Positions 36,763-45,782 of a stretch of 64,000 nt of DNA are shown piece by piece; the first letter of the stretch is position 1, and each line of letters starts with the position of its first letter. The translations under genes were made by a program, and so were the position numbers. The stretch is taken from the NCBI RefSeq assembly GCF_038096165.1, contig NZ_CP151076.1, positions 2,415,501-2,479,500 of the forward strand. The letters are read 5' to 3'. The stretch is from Pseudomonas sp. G.S.17. GTDB lineage: Bacteria; Pseudomonadota; Gammaproteobacteria; Pseudomonadales; Pseudomonadaceae. Under the pieces are notes generated by a model. The model saw only the letters and a program-made list of their open reading frames with translations, was not told the DNA's origin and did no database searches.

Positions 36763-37499
36763 AGATTCAGCCTTTTGAAGACTGGCTGCGGAATGGAGCG
36801 GATGACCCACATGATCAGCGCCCAGAACCCCGGCGTGTAGAGCGTCGGCGATTTGCGGGCGATGCCGGCGACAATGCGCTGGGCGACCTGCTCGGGTTGC
36901 GCGAGCAAGGCCGCAGGCAGCGACAAACCTTGCGTCATTGGCGTGTCGACGAAGCCCGGCTTGATTGTCAGCACGTGCACTCCGACCTTGAACAGCCGCG
37001 CCTGCAAGCCTTCGCTGAAGGTCGAGACGGCAGCTTTGGCCGCGCCATAGACATAGTTGGAAGGGCGACCACGATCACCGGCCACTGAAGAAATCACCGC
37101 CAGGCTGCCGCAGCGCTGGGTTTCAAACTGATTGGCCAGCAAACTCAGCAGGGCGATTACCGAGGTGCCATTGTTGACGAGTTCCTGCAAGGCGACGCCG
37201 ACGTCGCGCTCGCAAGCTTTCTGATCGGGCAGGGTGCCGTGAGCAATCAGCGCCACATCGATCTGCCCCAGCGCCATCAGGCACTGTTCAAGCATGGCCG
37301 GGTGTGCGGCGAAGTCAGTGGCGTCCATTTCATGCAGCGTGATGACTTTGGCGCCACGGCCTTTCAGGTCGGCGGCGGTCTGTTCCAGCTTGGCGGCGTT
37401 GCGTGCCACGAGGAAGAAATCACTGCCTTCGCTGGCCCACAGACGAGCGCAGGCAGTGGCGATGGCTGAAGTAGCGCCGATTATCAAGACTCGTTTCAT
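36759..37499 (-). CDS. DprE2-like SDR (decaprenylphosphoryl-2-keto-ribose reductase)
   Basis: A 246-residue short-chain dehydrogenase with GATSAIA at 8-14, Ser137/138 in VISSVAG, and Tyr151-x3-Lys155 (YVYGAAK). The ATSAIA start and the membrane-near C-terminus (GFWALIMWVIRSIPQPVFKR) resemble mycobacterial DprE2, which reduces the keto intermediate made by DprE1 to the arabinose form. ATGA overlaps on both sides join it to the DprE1-like and flippase-like genes. The assignment rests on sequence look plus the neighbouring DprE1 homologue. Confidence 0.84.
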   Translation of the reverse strand: MKRVLIIGATSAIATACARLWASEGSDFFLVARNAAKLEQTAADLKGRGAKVITLHEMDATDFAAHPAMLEQCLMALGQIDVALIAHGTLPDQKACERDVGVALQELVNNGTSVIALLSLLANQFETQRCGSLAVISSVAGDRGRPSNYVYGAAKAAVSTFSEGLQARLFKVGVHVLTIKPGFVDTPMTQGLSLPAALLAQPEQVAQRIVAGIARKSPTLYTPGFWALIMWVIRSIPQPVFKRLNL

Positions 37500-38812
37500 A
37501 GGCTCACTCGTTTCCAGAAGCGGGACATCAAAGAGGGATCGCGCAGCGCTTCCAGCCGCTCCCAGGCCGGATACGCCTGGCGGAAATCACTGCCGCTCAT
37601 GTGCGCGTCCTTGGCCGGATACAGTCGGCCGCCCGCCTCCCGGACAATGGCGTCCAGACGCGGGAACAGCCTGTTGATCAATTCATCGCTGTGGGGGAAG
37701 TCCAGCGCCAGCGACGTGCCCGGCATGGGGAATGACAGCAGGCCCGGCGAAGCAATGTCGCCGCAGCGCTTGAGCACCGCCAGAAAAGAGCCCTGGCCGA
37801 AATCGGCAATGGCGTCCAACAGCGCGCGCATGGCGACTTCAGCGTTGCCTTCGGGAACCACACATTGATACTGCTGAAAGCCGCTGCGACCGTAGATTCG
37901 ATTCCAGTGCCGGACGCGATCCAGCGGGTAGAAAAACGGCTCGTACGGGGTGCGTTTCGGCGTGCGCTGGCCGGGATGGGCGCGCCAGTAAATGGCGTTG
38001 AAGGCGCGTAACGACAGGTTGTTGATCAGCGAAACGGGCGGCGTGAGCGGGATTTTCAGATTTGATCTATTGCCCACTTCAAGTGAGCCATAGCGCGCAT
38101 GATCGCCAACGATGAATACCCCGCGCCCGGTGTTGGCGCCTTTGGCCAGGCAGTCGATCCACGCCACGCTGTATTCGTGAAGATGATCCAGTTCGGTGGA
38201 GAGGCTGAAGAATTCCGTCAGGTTGGCAAAACGCACCACCGTGCTGTCGATTTGGCTGGCGCGAATCGGCATCAACTGCAGATCCGCCCAGCTGATGATG
38301 CCGGTCAGGCCCAGGCCGCCAATAGTCGCGGCGTAGTAGCGCGCGTTTTCGCCCGGTGAACACATCAATGCGCCGTCGCGATGCCGCAGCAGGCCGAAGC
38401 GCATGACATGACTGCCAAAGGTGCCGCGCAAATGATGGTTTTTGCCGTGCACGTCATTGGCAATGGCACCGCCCACGGTGGCGAATTGTGTACCCGGTGT
38501 CACGGGCAGAAACCACCCGTGGGGAATCGCTGCGGCGAGGATTTGCGCAAGTGTCACACCGGATTCGACGCGCACAATGCCTTTGTCCCAGTCGGCGCGG
38601 ATGAAGCGATTCAAGGCGCGCATGTCCAGCACCTGATCACTGGCCGCCAGGCAGCTGTCACCGTAGCTGCGCCCGTTGCCGTAGGGCAGGCTGGTCTGAT
38701 GTTCGGCGATGACGCCCTTGGCGTGCGCGGTCAGGTCGTCAATCCAGTTGCAGGCATGGCCGTTTTGCGGCGTCAGGGGATATCGGCCCCAGGAATACAA
38801 AGGCGCACTCAT
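37496..38812 (-). CDS. DprE1-like FAD oxidase (decaprenylphosphoryl-ribose 2-epimerase subunit)
   Basis: A 438-residue FAD-binding oxidoreductase of the vanillyl-alcohol-oxidase fold. YGNGRSYGDS (44-53) and VHGKNHHLRGTFGSH (121-135) closely match the flavin-site motifs of mycobacterial DprE1 (HGKNHH). RLYPAKDA near residue 400 matches the DprE1 catalytic-lysine region. It oxidises the 2'-OH of polyprenylphosphoryl-ribose as the first half of epimerisation to arabinose. At the position of mycobacterial Cys387, the covalent benzothiazinone target, the sequence PMPGTSLALDFP has Ala (about residue 369). Overlaps both neighbours by four bases. Confidence 0.87.
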   Translation of the reverse strand: MSAPLYSWGRYPLTPQNGHACNWIDDLTAHAKGVIAEHQTSLPYGNGRSYGDSCLAASDQVLDMRALNRFIRADWDKGIVRVESGVTLAQILAAAIPHGWFLPVTPGTQFATVGGAIANDVHGKNHHLRGTFGSHVMRFGLLRHRDGALMCSPGENARYYAATIGGLGLTGIISWADLQLMPIRASQIDSTVVRFANLTEFFSLSTELDHLHEYSVAWIDCLAKGANTGRGVFIVGDHARYGSLEVGNRSNLKIPLTPPVSLINNLSLRAFNAIYWRAHPGQRTPKRTPYEPFFYPLDRVRHWNRIYGRSGFQQYQCVVPEGNAEVAMRALLDAIADFGQGSFLAVLKRCGDIASPGLLSFPMPGTSLALDFPHSDELINRLFPRLDAIVREAGGRLYPAKDAHMSGSDFRQAYPAWERLEALRDPSLMSRFWKRVSL

Positions 38813-40266
38813 ATGGCAACCCAGAACACTATCGCCAACAACGCACCGATGCCTTGGCTGATGCGGTCGCGAATGGCGAACACCACCGGGTCATCGTTCA
38901 TCAGGCCGCGATGGGTCAGCATCCAGACCCGGGTAATCCAGAACAACAGCAGCGGGCAAGCCAGCCAGATCACATGCGGGCGGGCGTACTGGATGATGGT
39001 CGTGCCTTCGTGGATGTACAGCGCCAGGACCATGACCGCCAAGTGCCCGGACGAAGCGCCAAGGGCAGCAATCATGTCCAGGTCGCCGGGGTAATAACCT
39101 CGACCTCGGGTCATTTCCTTCAGGTCCTTGGCCCGGGCTTCGCGCAGTTCGGCATAGCGCTTGACCAGCGCCAGGCTGAGGAAGATGAACATCGAGAATG
39201 CCAGAATCCAGAACGTCAGCGGCAAGCCAAACGCGGCGGCACCGGCCAGAATTCGCGCGGTGTAGAGCATGGCCAGCACGATGACATCCACCGCCATTTG
39301 CCGTTTCAGGTACAGCGAATACGCCAGCGTCAGCAGGTAATAAGCGCCCAACACGGCGCTGAATTGCCAGGGCAAGAGCAAGGTGGCACCGCCAAATGCC
39401 GCGATCAGCAGCAGTGGGACGACAGCCAGCCCGGCCTTGATCGACAATTTGCCGCAGGCGAATGGACGTTTGCGCTTGCTTTGGTGATGGCGATCATCGG
39501 CCAGGTCCAGCAGGTCATTGAGCACGTACACGCTGGACGCGCAAAGGCCGAAAAACAGGAAAGCCAGCACGCCGTTTAATAACTGGAAAGGCTGGTTTAT
39601 TTGATGAGCCGCGAGTAGCGGGATAAAGATCAGCGCGTTTTTCAGCCACTGGTGCATGCGCAGCGCTTTGCGCCAGTCCCGCAAGGTGGAGACATTGGAA
39701 TGAATGACTTTCTCGACATTACCCTGCGCCTTGGCGCGACGCTCGACACCGGACTCGGGGTTGACCACAAACGCTTGTCGCGCTGCTCCCCAGATCGGCA
39801 AATCGTCCAGGGAGTTGCCCAGATAATCAAAACCACCTTCGCCATAATGGCCGACCAGCAGATCGCGTTTAGTGTGTGCGGACAAGTTGCGCTCAGCGTT
39901 GGACGCGACCACTCGATCAAACAATTGCAAGTGTTCGGCGATGCGCACCGCAAGGCTGTCATGGCTGGCGGTGGCGAGGATAATCATGCGTCCGTTGGCG
40001 CGTTCGGCCTCGATAAGTTCAATGACTTGGGGGTCGTAAGGCAACACGCTGACGTCGATGTGCGTGGCCAGAGCCAGTCCTTCCTTGAGCGCCGCTTTGC
40101 CTTTGATCAACCAGCCGAACACCTTGAAAATTTTCAATGGTTGGCTGCGCACCAAGGCCATCGCTGTTTCCATGAGCAAGTCCGAGCGCAGTAACGTGCC
40201 ATCGAGGTCAACAACTAAAGGCGGGTAAGTTTCGAGAACTCTTCCCTGAATTCTGGCCATGTTCAT
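38809..40266 (-). CDS. HAD phosphatase-UbiA prenyltransferase fusion (DprP/UbiA-like)
   Basis: About 485 residues. The N-terminal HAD domain shows VDLDGTLL (nucleophile Asp20, acid/base Asp22), LATASH and GNSLDDLPIW. The C-terminal UbiA domain has about nine membrane helices and the metal/prenyl-pyrophosphate motif NDLLDLADDRHHQSK at 250-264. The UbiA half resembles decaprenyl-phosphate phosphoribosyltransferase (Rv3806c type). The HAD half could remove the 5-phosphate, a step done by a separate phosphatase in mycobacteria. GAAGAG precedes the chosen ATG at 40266; a start 24 codons upstream is possible. First gene of the arabinose-lipid unit. Confidence 0.85.
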   Translation of the reverse strand: MNMARIQGRVLETYPPLVVDLDGTLLRSDLLMETAMALVRSQPLKIFKVFGWLIKGKAALKEGLALATHIDVSVLPYDPQVIELIEAERANGRMIILATASHDSLAVRIAEHLQLFDRVVASNAERNLSAHTKRDLLVGHYGEGGFDYLGNSLDDLPIWGAARQAFVVNPESGVERRAKAQGNVEKVIHSNVSTLRDWRKALRMHQWLKNALIFIPLLAAHQINQPFQLLNGVLAFLFFGLCASSVYVLNDLLDLADDRHHQSKRKRPFACGKLSIKAGLAVVPLLLIAAFGGATLLLPWQFSAVLGAYYLLTLAYSLYLKRQMAVDVIVLAMLYTARILAGAAAFGLPLTFWILAFSMFIFLSLALVKRYAELREARAKDLKEMTRGRGYYPGDLDMIAALGASSGHLAVMVLALYIHEGTTIIQYARPHVIWLACPLLLFWITRVWMLTHRGLMNDDPVVFAIRDRISQGIGALLAIVFWVAI

Positions 40267-40562
40267 GTACTCTTCGCCGGTTTGAAACACTATGAAACGG
40301 AATTTATTATTCGCCACTTCAATAAAACTAAACGGCATTGCTTATATCGTCAGCGTGCTGGCGTCAGAAATTATTCGCGCACTTAAACCGTTGTTTGGCA
40401 ACGAAGTGTTTCAACTTCCTTGCGAAGTGATGGGGGCGTTAAAAAGTTGAATAAGCAGGTGACCGGTCTGTTTTTATAAATAGCTGAACGAGATTGCGGC
40501 GACCTGTCGGCTGTCACCGATTGTTTTGTGCCGCTGTCTTTTTCAAATTTCATGGAGTCATA

Positions 40563-40646
40563 ATGACCTCCGCCTGGTCGTCAGATAGTGAATGGAACAG
40601 CAATGACAAATCCTCTGTTATCGGCGTTGGTGCCTTTAGTCGCTGA
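40563..40646 (+). CDS. Possible 27-codon leader ORF overlapping the norR start
   Basis: A short frame (MTSAWSSDSEW...) starts at ATG 40563 behind a well-spaced GGAG, better than any site before norR itself. It runs out of frame through the norR start (40603) and stops at 40646. It could couple translation of norR or be chance. No similarity is recognised. Confidence 0.25.
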   Translation: MTSAWSSDSEWNSNDKSSVIGVGAFSR

Positions 40647-42153
40647 CCTGAGTCGGGAATTGCCTGACGATGAGCGCTATCGGCGTTTGCTGCAGGCGCT
40701 GCGGCAATTGTTGCCGTGCGACGCCGTGGCGTTGCTCAAACTTGAAGACGACGTATTGATTCCGCTTGCGGTGCAGGGGCTGAGCGCCGATACCCTGGGG
40801 CGGCGTTTCAGAGTGGAGGAACACCCGCGTCTCAAGGTGTTGCTGGAAAACCCTGGCCCTACGCGCTTTTCCACCGACTGTGATTTGCCGGACCCGTACG
40901 ACGGCCTGGTCGAAGGGCATCCGGGCCATCTGGAAGTGCATGACTGCCTGGGTTGTCCGCTGTATTTCCAGGACAAACCCTGGGGCCTGATTACCCTGGA
41001 TTCCCTGGATCCGTCGCGTTTCGGCAGTGTCGACCTGGACAATCTGCAAGCGTTCGCCAGCCTCGCCGCGGCGACGGTCATGGCCAGTGAGCGAATCAAG
41101 CAGCTGGCACGCGGCATTGAAGATCAACGCCAGCTGGCTGAAGTCTATAAACGTGCTGCAGGCGGCCGTGGTCCTCGGGAACTGATCGGGCAGAGCGTCG
41201 TACATAAACGGATGCAGCAGGAGATTCAGCTGGTCGGCAACAGCGCGTTGTCGGTGTTGATCACCGGGGAAACCGGGGTCGGCAAGGAGCTGGTGGCCGA
41301 GGCCATTCATTTGAACTCACCCCGCGCCCAGAAGCCGTTGATCAGTCTGAACTGCGCCGCGCTGCCGGAAATGCTGGTGGAGAGCGAGCTGTTTGGCCAC
41401 GTCAAGGGCGCGTTTTCCGGTGCCGTGAACGGTCGCAGCGGCAAATTCGAACTGGCCGATGGCGGCACCATTTTCCTTGATGAAGTCGGCGAGTTACCGC
41501 TTCCCGTTCAATCCAAGCTGTTGCGGGTTTTGCAAAGTGGCCAGTTGCAGCGGGTCGGATCAGATCAGGAGCACCATGTGGACGTGCGGATCATCGCCGC
41601 CACTAACCGGGATCTGGCCGAGGAGGTGCGCAGCGGTCGTTTCCGGGCCGATCTGTATCATCGCCTGAGCGTTTATCCGCTTCTGGTGCCGCCATTGCGT
41701 GAGCGGGGCCGCGACGTGCTGCTGCTCGCGGGCTTCTTCCTCGAAGAGAACCGCGCCCGCATGGGATTGCGCAGCCTGCGCTTGAACGCCGACGCGCAGA
41801 AACTGCTGGTGAGTTACACCTGGCCGGGTAACGTACGCGAACTCGAACATTTGATCAGCCGCGCGGTGCTCAAATCCCTTTCGGCCCATAAGGAGCGTCC
41901 GCGCATTCTGACCATTGAGGCTGCCGCGCTGGGCCTGATCGATGAAGTCACTGTCAACCATTCTTCCGCGATGGAAATGCCCATCGCAGTGGTGCCCGGC
42001 GGCACACTCAAGGATTCAGTCGATGCGTTTCAGTCCAGGCTGATCGAGGAGGCTCTGGCCCGGCATCAGGGTAAATGGGTCGATGTCGCTCGTGAGATGG
42101 GGCTCGACCGCGCCAACCTCAGTCGTCTGGCCAGACGCTTGGGTATTCGCTAG
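40603..42153 (+). CDS. norR: NorR-type nitric-oxide-responsive sigma-54 activator
   Basis: About 516 residues: an N-terminal GAF domain (residues 20-165) that in NorR holds a non-heme iron sensing NO, a central AAA+ sigma-54-activating domain (Walker A GETGVGKE at 222-229), and a C-terminal helix-turn-helix ([20 protein letters not shown]). The sigma-54 contact loop reads GAFSGA at 269-274 instead of the usual GAFTGA. The start ATG has a weak ribosome site; a GTG five codons upstream is an alternative. Usual targets (flavohemoglobin, norCB, norVW) are not adjacent. Confidence 0.9.
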   Translation: MTNPLLSALVPLVADLSRELPDDERYRRLLQALRQLLPCDAVALLKLEDDVLIPLAVQGLSADTLGRRFRVEEHPRLKVLLENPGPTRFSTDCDLPDPYDGLVEGHPGHLEVHDCLGCPLYFQDKPWGLITLDSLDPSRFGSVDLDNLQAFASLAAATVMASERIKQLARGIEDQRQLAEVYKRAAGGRGPRELIGQSVVHKRMQQEIQLVGNSALSVLITGETGVGKELVAEAIHLNSPRAQKPLISLNCAALPEMLVESELFGHVKGAFSGAVNGRSGKFELADGGTIFLDEVGELPLPVQSKLLRVLQSGQLQRVGSDQEHHVDVRIIAATNRDLAEEVRSGRFRADLYHRLSVYPLLVPPLRERGRDVLLLAGFFLEENRARMGLRSLRLNADAQKLLVSYTWPGNVRELEHLISRAVLKSLSAHKERPRILTIEAAALGLIDEVTVNHSSAMEMPIAVVPGGTLKDSVDAFQSRLIEEALARHQGKWVDVAREMGLDRANLSRLARRLGIR

Positions 42154-42291
42154 GCGCGTCAGCGTCTTTGCCGGGTATTGCGGTGAACCGCACTGAGTGC
42201 TGATGGATCATTTGGTCAAAAAAGACTGAATTTTTCGCTCGGGCCAAAGGTCATCTACTGCTCTAAACAAACAGTATGAGGCACTGCCTGG

Positions 42292-42516
42292 ATGTCCCAG
42301 TACAAACATTACCGAATTGATTACCTGTTCAATGGCGCCTTCAAATCGTTCTATATCAGTGCAGAACGCATGGATAACGCAGAAGCCTGGCACCACGCGA
42401 GCGTCGATGCCGGCATTGCCCGCATCCCAAAATATCGTCTGGAAAAGGTCGCCCGCGTGTCCAAGCCTTACGCCGAGCATTTCGGTATTACCGATGTCGA
42501 GTGGGCGCAAAGCTGA
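42292..42516 (+). CDS. Small DUF6555-type protein
   Basis: A 74-residue soluble protein beginning MSQYKHYRIDYLFNGAFKSF, with RMDNAEAWHHASVDAGI in the middle. The pattern matches a small family widespread in Pseudomonas (DUF6555 from memory), of unknown function. It has no signal peptide or membrane helix. It follows norR after 138 bp and is probably independent. Confidence 0.75.
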   Translation: MSQYKHYRIDYLFNGAFKSFYISAERMDNAEAWHHASVDAGIARIPKYRLEKVARVSKPYAEHFGITDVEWAQS

Positions 42517-42590
42517 TGCCCGGTGCCGGCCACCCTTCGATGGCGTGGGCCGGCTACCATTAGCCTGTCAGGGGCTGGGATCTGCGCTTT

Positions 42591-42761
42591 CTACTGCTTG
42601 CCGGGCACGCCATGAAAATCGCCTTTTTCCGGCACCAGCTCTGTTCCCGGCTCAAACCCGGCTTCCGGGTCTTCCTCTTCGCTGACCGGGTCTGGAACGG
42701 TTTCGGGAAAGGTTACTTCATCTGGGTCGACATCTGGGTTTTCCGGGCGGGAACCGGCCAT
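42591..42761 (-). CDS. Small Pro/Glu-rich hypothetical protein
   Basis: About 56 residues from MAGSRPENPDVDPDEVTFPE, acidic and proline-rich (VPDPVSEEEDPEAGFEPGTE), with no membrane segment. Coding is plausible because the composition resembles other small disordered Pseudomonas proteins and the frame fills the gap. Function is unknown. A start four codons upstream is possible. Confidence 0.5.
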   Translation of the reverse strand: MAGSRPENPDVDPDEVTFPETVPDPVSEEEDPEAGFEPGTELVPEKGDFHGVPGKQ

Positions 42762-42884
42762 GGTGCACCTCATCTGTGGGTTGGTCAGGAATTGATACGG
42801 ATTTGGATAGCCAGGTATCCAACCGGTTCACTGCCATTGACTACTGGCAGGTTGCACCCCCCCGCCAGTAATCACCATGCCCCA

Positions 42885-44324
42885 TCAGCGGTGAGCGATG
42901 TTTTCCAGCGCCAGGTTGCGTGTGCGCGGGCCGAACGTGCCGATGGTGATGATCACGATCAACATGCTGCTGACGATAAAGGCCAACACGCCCGGCGTGC
43001 CGAAATGCTCCAGAAAGAAGCCGACCAGCAAACTGCTGAACACGGTCGATAACCGGCTGAAGGAGTAACAGAAACCCACGGCACGGGCGCGGATATTGGT
43101 CGGGAACAGTTCACCCTGATAAGAGTGATAACTGAAGCTCAGCCAGGCATTGCAGAAGGTGATCATCACCCCGCAAAACACCAGGCCTACGGCCGAGGTC
43201 TGAAACGCAAACAAGGTGCCGAAGATCATCGATCCCAGCGCCGAGCCGACGATCTGCCATTTGTTTTCGTAGCGATTGGCAAACTTCACGAACAACAGTG
43301 GACCCAGCGGATAGGCGAGGGTGATCACAAACGCATAACCCAGACTGTGGGTGAGGCTGACGCCCTGACCGGTGAGCAATGCCGGCAGCCAGTTGCCAAA
43401 GCCGAAGAAGCCGATGGCCTGGAAGATGTGGAACACAATCAGCATCAGAGCCCGACGACGATAGGGCGGCTTCCAGATGTCGGCGAAACGTCCGCGGCCT
43501 TCGACCGCGACCACTTCCGGCTCGGGCGCGTCCAGCGGCTTGCCGTGTTCACGCAGGCACTTGGCTTCAATGTCATCCATGATGCGTTCGGCTTCGTCGA
43601 AGCGCCCATGCTGCGCGAGCCAGCGCGGTGACTCGGGCAGGCGCGAGCGCAGCCACCAGATGAACAGCGCGAATACCGCGCTGGCCAGCACCACCCAGCG
43701 CCAGCCGGAAATCCCGAACGGCGCTTGCGGCACCAGCCACCAGGACATCAGGGCAACGGCCGGAACCGAAAGGAACTGAATGAAAAAGGCAAAGGCGAAC
43801 GCCGAACTGCGGATTCGCTTGGGCACCAGCTCCGACAGGTAAGCGTCAATGGTCACCAACTCGATCCCCAGCCCGATACCCACCAGAAAGCGCATGCCAA
43901 TGATGCCCAGCGCAGAACTTTGCACGCCCATCAGCACGGTGGCGACGGTGTACCAGATCAGCGCGAAGGTGAAGATGGCCCGACGTCCGAAACGGTCGGC
44001 AATCGGGCTGAGCAGGCTGGCACCGAGAAAGAGCCCGAGAAAGGTTGCCGAGGCGAAGGCGGCCTGATCGGAAAAACCGAACACGCCTTGTGCGCCGGTG
44101 GCGAAGATCCCGTCACGCAGCAGGCCCGGACTGATGTAAGCGGTCTGGAATAAATCGTAAAGCTCGAAAAAACCGCCAATGGACAACAGCGCGATCAGGC
44201 GCCAGATCGTCGCCACTGCCGGCAAACGATCGATGCGTGCACTGATGGACGCTGCACGAACAGGATCAACCCCATCGGATGGGAGTTGCGGCGTCACGCT
44301 GTCCGCCGGTGATAAAGAAGTCAT
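42885..44324 (-). CDS. MFS transporter (sugar-porter/aromatic-acid type)
   Basis: A 479-residue, 12-helix MFS transporter. It shows GGFFELYDLFQTAYISPGLL in helix 1, the loop motif PIADRFGRRAIF, and RSRLPESPRWLAQHGR before the central loop, the signature of the sugar-porter-like branch that also moves organic acids. Direction is probably uptake. The neighbour on the other strand is a zinc-free oxidoreductase 272 bp away. The substrate is unknown. Confidence 0.87.
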   Translation of the reverse strand: MTSLSPADSVTPQLPSDGVDPVRAASISARIDRLPAVATIWRLIALLSIGGFFELYDLFQTAYISPGLLRDGIFATGAQGVFGFSDQAAFASATFLGLFLGASLLSPIADRFGRRAIFTFALIWYTVATVLMGVQSSALGIIGMRFLVGIGLGIELVTIDAYLSELVPKRIRSSAFAFAFFIQFLSVPAVALMSWWLVPQAPFGISGWRWVVLASAVFALFIWWLRSRLPESPRWLAQHGRFDEAERIMDDIEAKCLREHGKPLDAPEPEVVAVEGRGRFADIWKPPYRRRALMLIVFHIFQAIGFFGFGNWLPALLTGQGVSLTHSLGYAFVITLAYPLGPLLFVKFANRYENKWQIVGSALGSMIFGTLFAFQTSAVGLVFCGVMITFCNAWLSFSYHSYQGELFPTNIRARAVGFCYSFSRLSTVFSSLLVGFFLEHFGTPGVLAFIVSSMLIVIITIGTFGPRTRNLALENIAHR

Positions 44325-44596
44325 GGGTCAGATTCCGCAATTACTGGATCACACATGATAGATCTTTAACATTTTGAAATGATTGTTTAGATCGGTTGGT
44401 TATAGCGAATCTTGGTTGTTAATTGCCGAACAATCGGAAATTTCACGTTTTTATGCCGAACGGTCACTCGGGGTTGATCAGCGCTGCTATACCGTTTTTT
44501 GGGCTCCGTTGGCCGGATGCGTGGGCAACTAAGCTGAACCTCTGCGTTGAACCAGTAGTCAGCCCATTACCTATCAACCTGTCAGGAAGCAGCCCC

Positions 44597-45532
44597 ATGG
44601 CGACCATGAAAGCGATAAGGATTCACCAGTTTGGTGATTCGAGTGTGCTGCGACTCGAATTTATTGAAATCCCTCATCCGCAAGTGGGTGAAGTATTGGT
44701 ACGAATTGCCGCTGCGAGTGTTAACCCGGTTGACTACAAGATTCGCCAAGGCGAATTTCCGCCGGTCAGTGCAGAGAAGCTGCCCATCACCCAGGGCCGG
44801 GATTTTTCCGGCGTTGTCGAGCAAGTGGGCAGTGGTGTGGGAAGTTTTGCCAAAGGAGATCGGGTTTTCGGGATGGTCGGCGGTGATGCCAGTTATGCGG
44901 AGTACGCCGTCATCAAGGTCGAGCATTTGGCAAAGATTCCGGAAAATCTTGATTTCATACACGCTGCGGCCGTGCCTCTGGCGGCGCAGACTGCGTGGCA
45001 GGCGTTATTCGATCACGGCCATCTGGAGGCAGGGCAGCGCGTGCTGATCCAGGGTGCCAGCGGTGGCGTCGGGCATTTTGCCGTGCAGCTCGCTGCCGCC
45101 AAGGGCGCGATGGTCTACGCCACCGGCTCGGACAAAAGCGCGCGATTCATCAGCGCACTGGGCGCGGATCGGGTCATCGATTACACCAGGGAGCGTTTCG
45201 AGGATGTCTGCTCGAATATCGATCTGGTGATCAATCTGGTGTCCGGCGAAATGCAGCAGCGTTCATGGGCTGTATTGCGACGTGGCGGCACCTTGGTTTC
45301 CACCTTGAACGAGCCCGCCCGCAACCGCCCGGATGCGTATGGCAAGAACAGCCGCTTTTTTCTGGTTGAGCCCAGTGGGGCGCAGCTTGCAGACATCGCG
45401 CAGTTGATCAAGGGCGAGCTGGTGAGCGTCAAGGTCAATGTCACTTTCCCGCTGAAAGACGCTGCGGCGGCTCAGGATTACCTGGAAAAATCCCATATTG
45501 AAGGGAAGGTGGTTTTGACGGTCGATGGGTGA
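44597..45532 (+). CDS. NADPH-dependent quinone oxidoreductase-like (zinc-free MDR) protein
   Basis: A 311-residue medium-chain dehydrogenase/reductase without zinc ligands. The N-terminal MKAIRIHQFGDSSVLRLE is followed by QGRDFSGVVEQVGSGV and the cofactor loop VLIQGASGGVGHFAVQLA. Such enzymes reduce quinones or enones with NADPH. GGAAG precedes the ATG at 44597; the longer frame upstream is unsupported. Confidence 0.88.
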   Translation: MATMKAIRIHQFGDSSVLRLEFIEIPHPQVGEVLVRIAAASVNPVDYKIRQGEFPPVSAEKLPITQGRDFSGVVEQVGSGVGSFAKGDRVFGMVGGDASYAEYAVIKVEHLAKIPENLDFIHAAAVPLAAQTAWQALFDHGHLEAGQRVLIQGASGGVGHFAVQLAAAKGAMVYATGSDKSARFISALGADRVIDYTRERFEDVCSNIDLVINLVSGEMQQRSWAVLRRGGTLVSTLNEPARNRPDAYGKNSRFFLVEPSGAQLADIAQLIKGELVSVKVNVTFPLKDAAAAQDYLEKSHIEGKVVLTVDG

Positions 45533-45563
45533 GGGTTGGCGCGATCTTGTTCACGAAGCAATT

Positions 45564-45655
45564 CGTAGGACCGGCTTTAGCCGGGAGGCCGGAAGGTCTG
45601 ACGCCGCAACTGCTGCGAATGTACCTGCCTCCTCCCGGCTGAAGCCGGTCCTACG
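45564..45655. repeat. BIME: long inverted REP pair
   Basis: Two 25-bp arms, 45564-45588 (from cgtaggaccggctttagccg) and 45631-45655 (ending gccggtcctacg), are reverse complements with one difference, which would be a G-U pair in RNA. The 42-bp loop is unremarkable. It sits after the oxidoreductase gene and can fold a very strong hairpin, perhaps a transcript end. Confidence 0.75.
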
Positions 45656-45782
45656 GGATCTGTTCAACTTCAAAGGGGTGTGATGAGGATCAAGACGGTA
45701 TCTACACCATGAAGGCAGCAAGTTTTTGCGTATCAAGATATGTCGCAAAACCTTAACATCGACACCTCGTCCCGCTGCCCGT

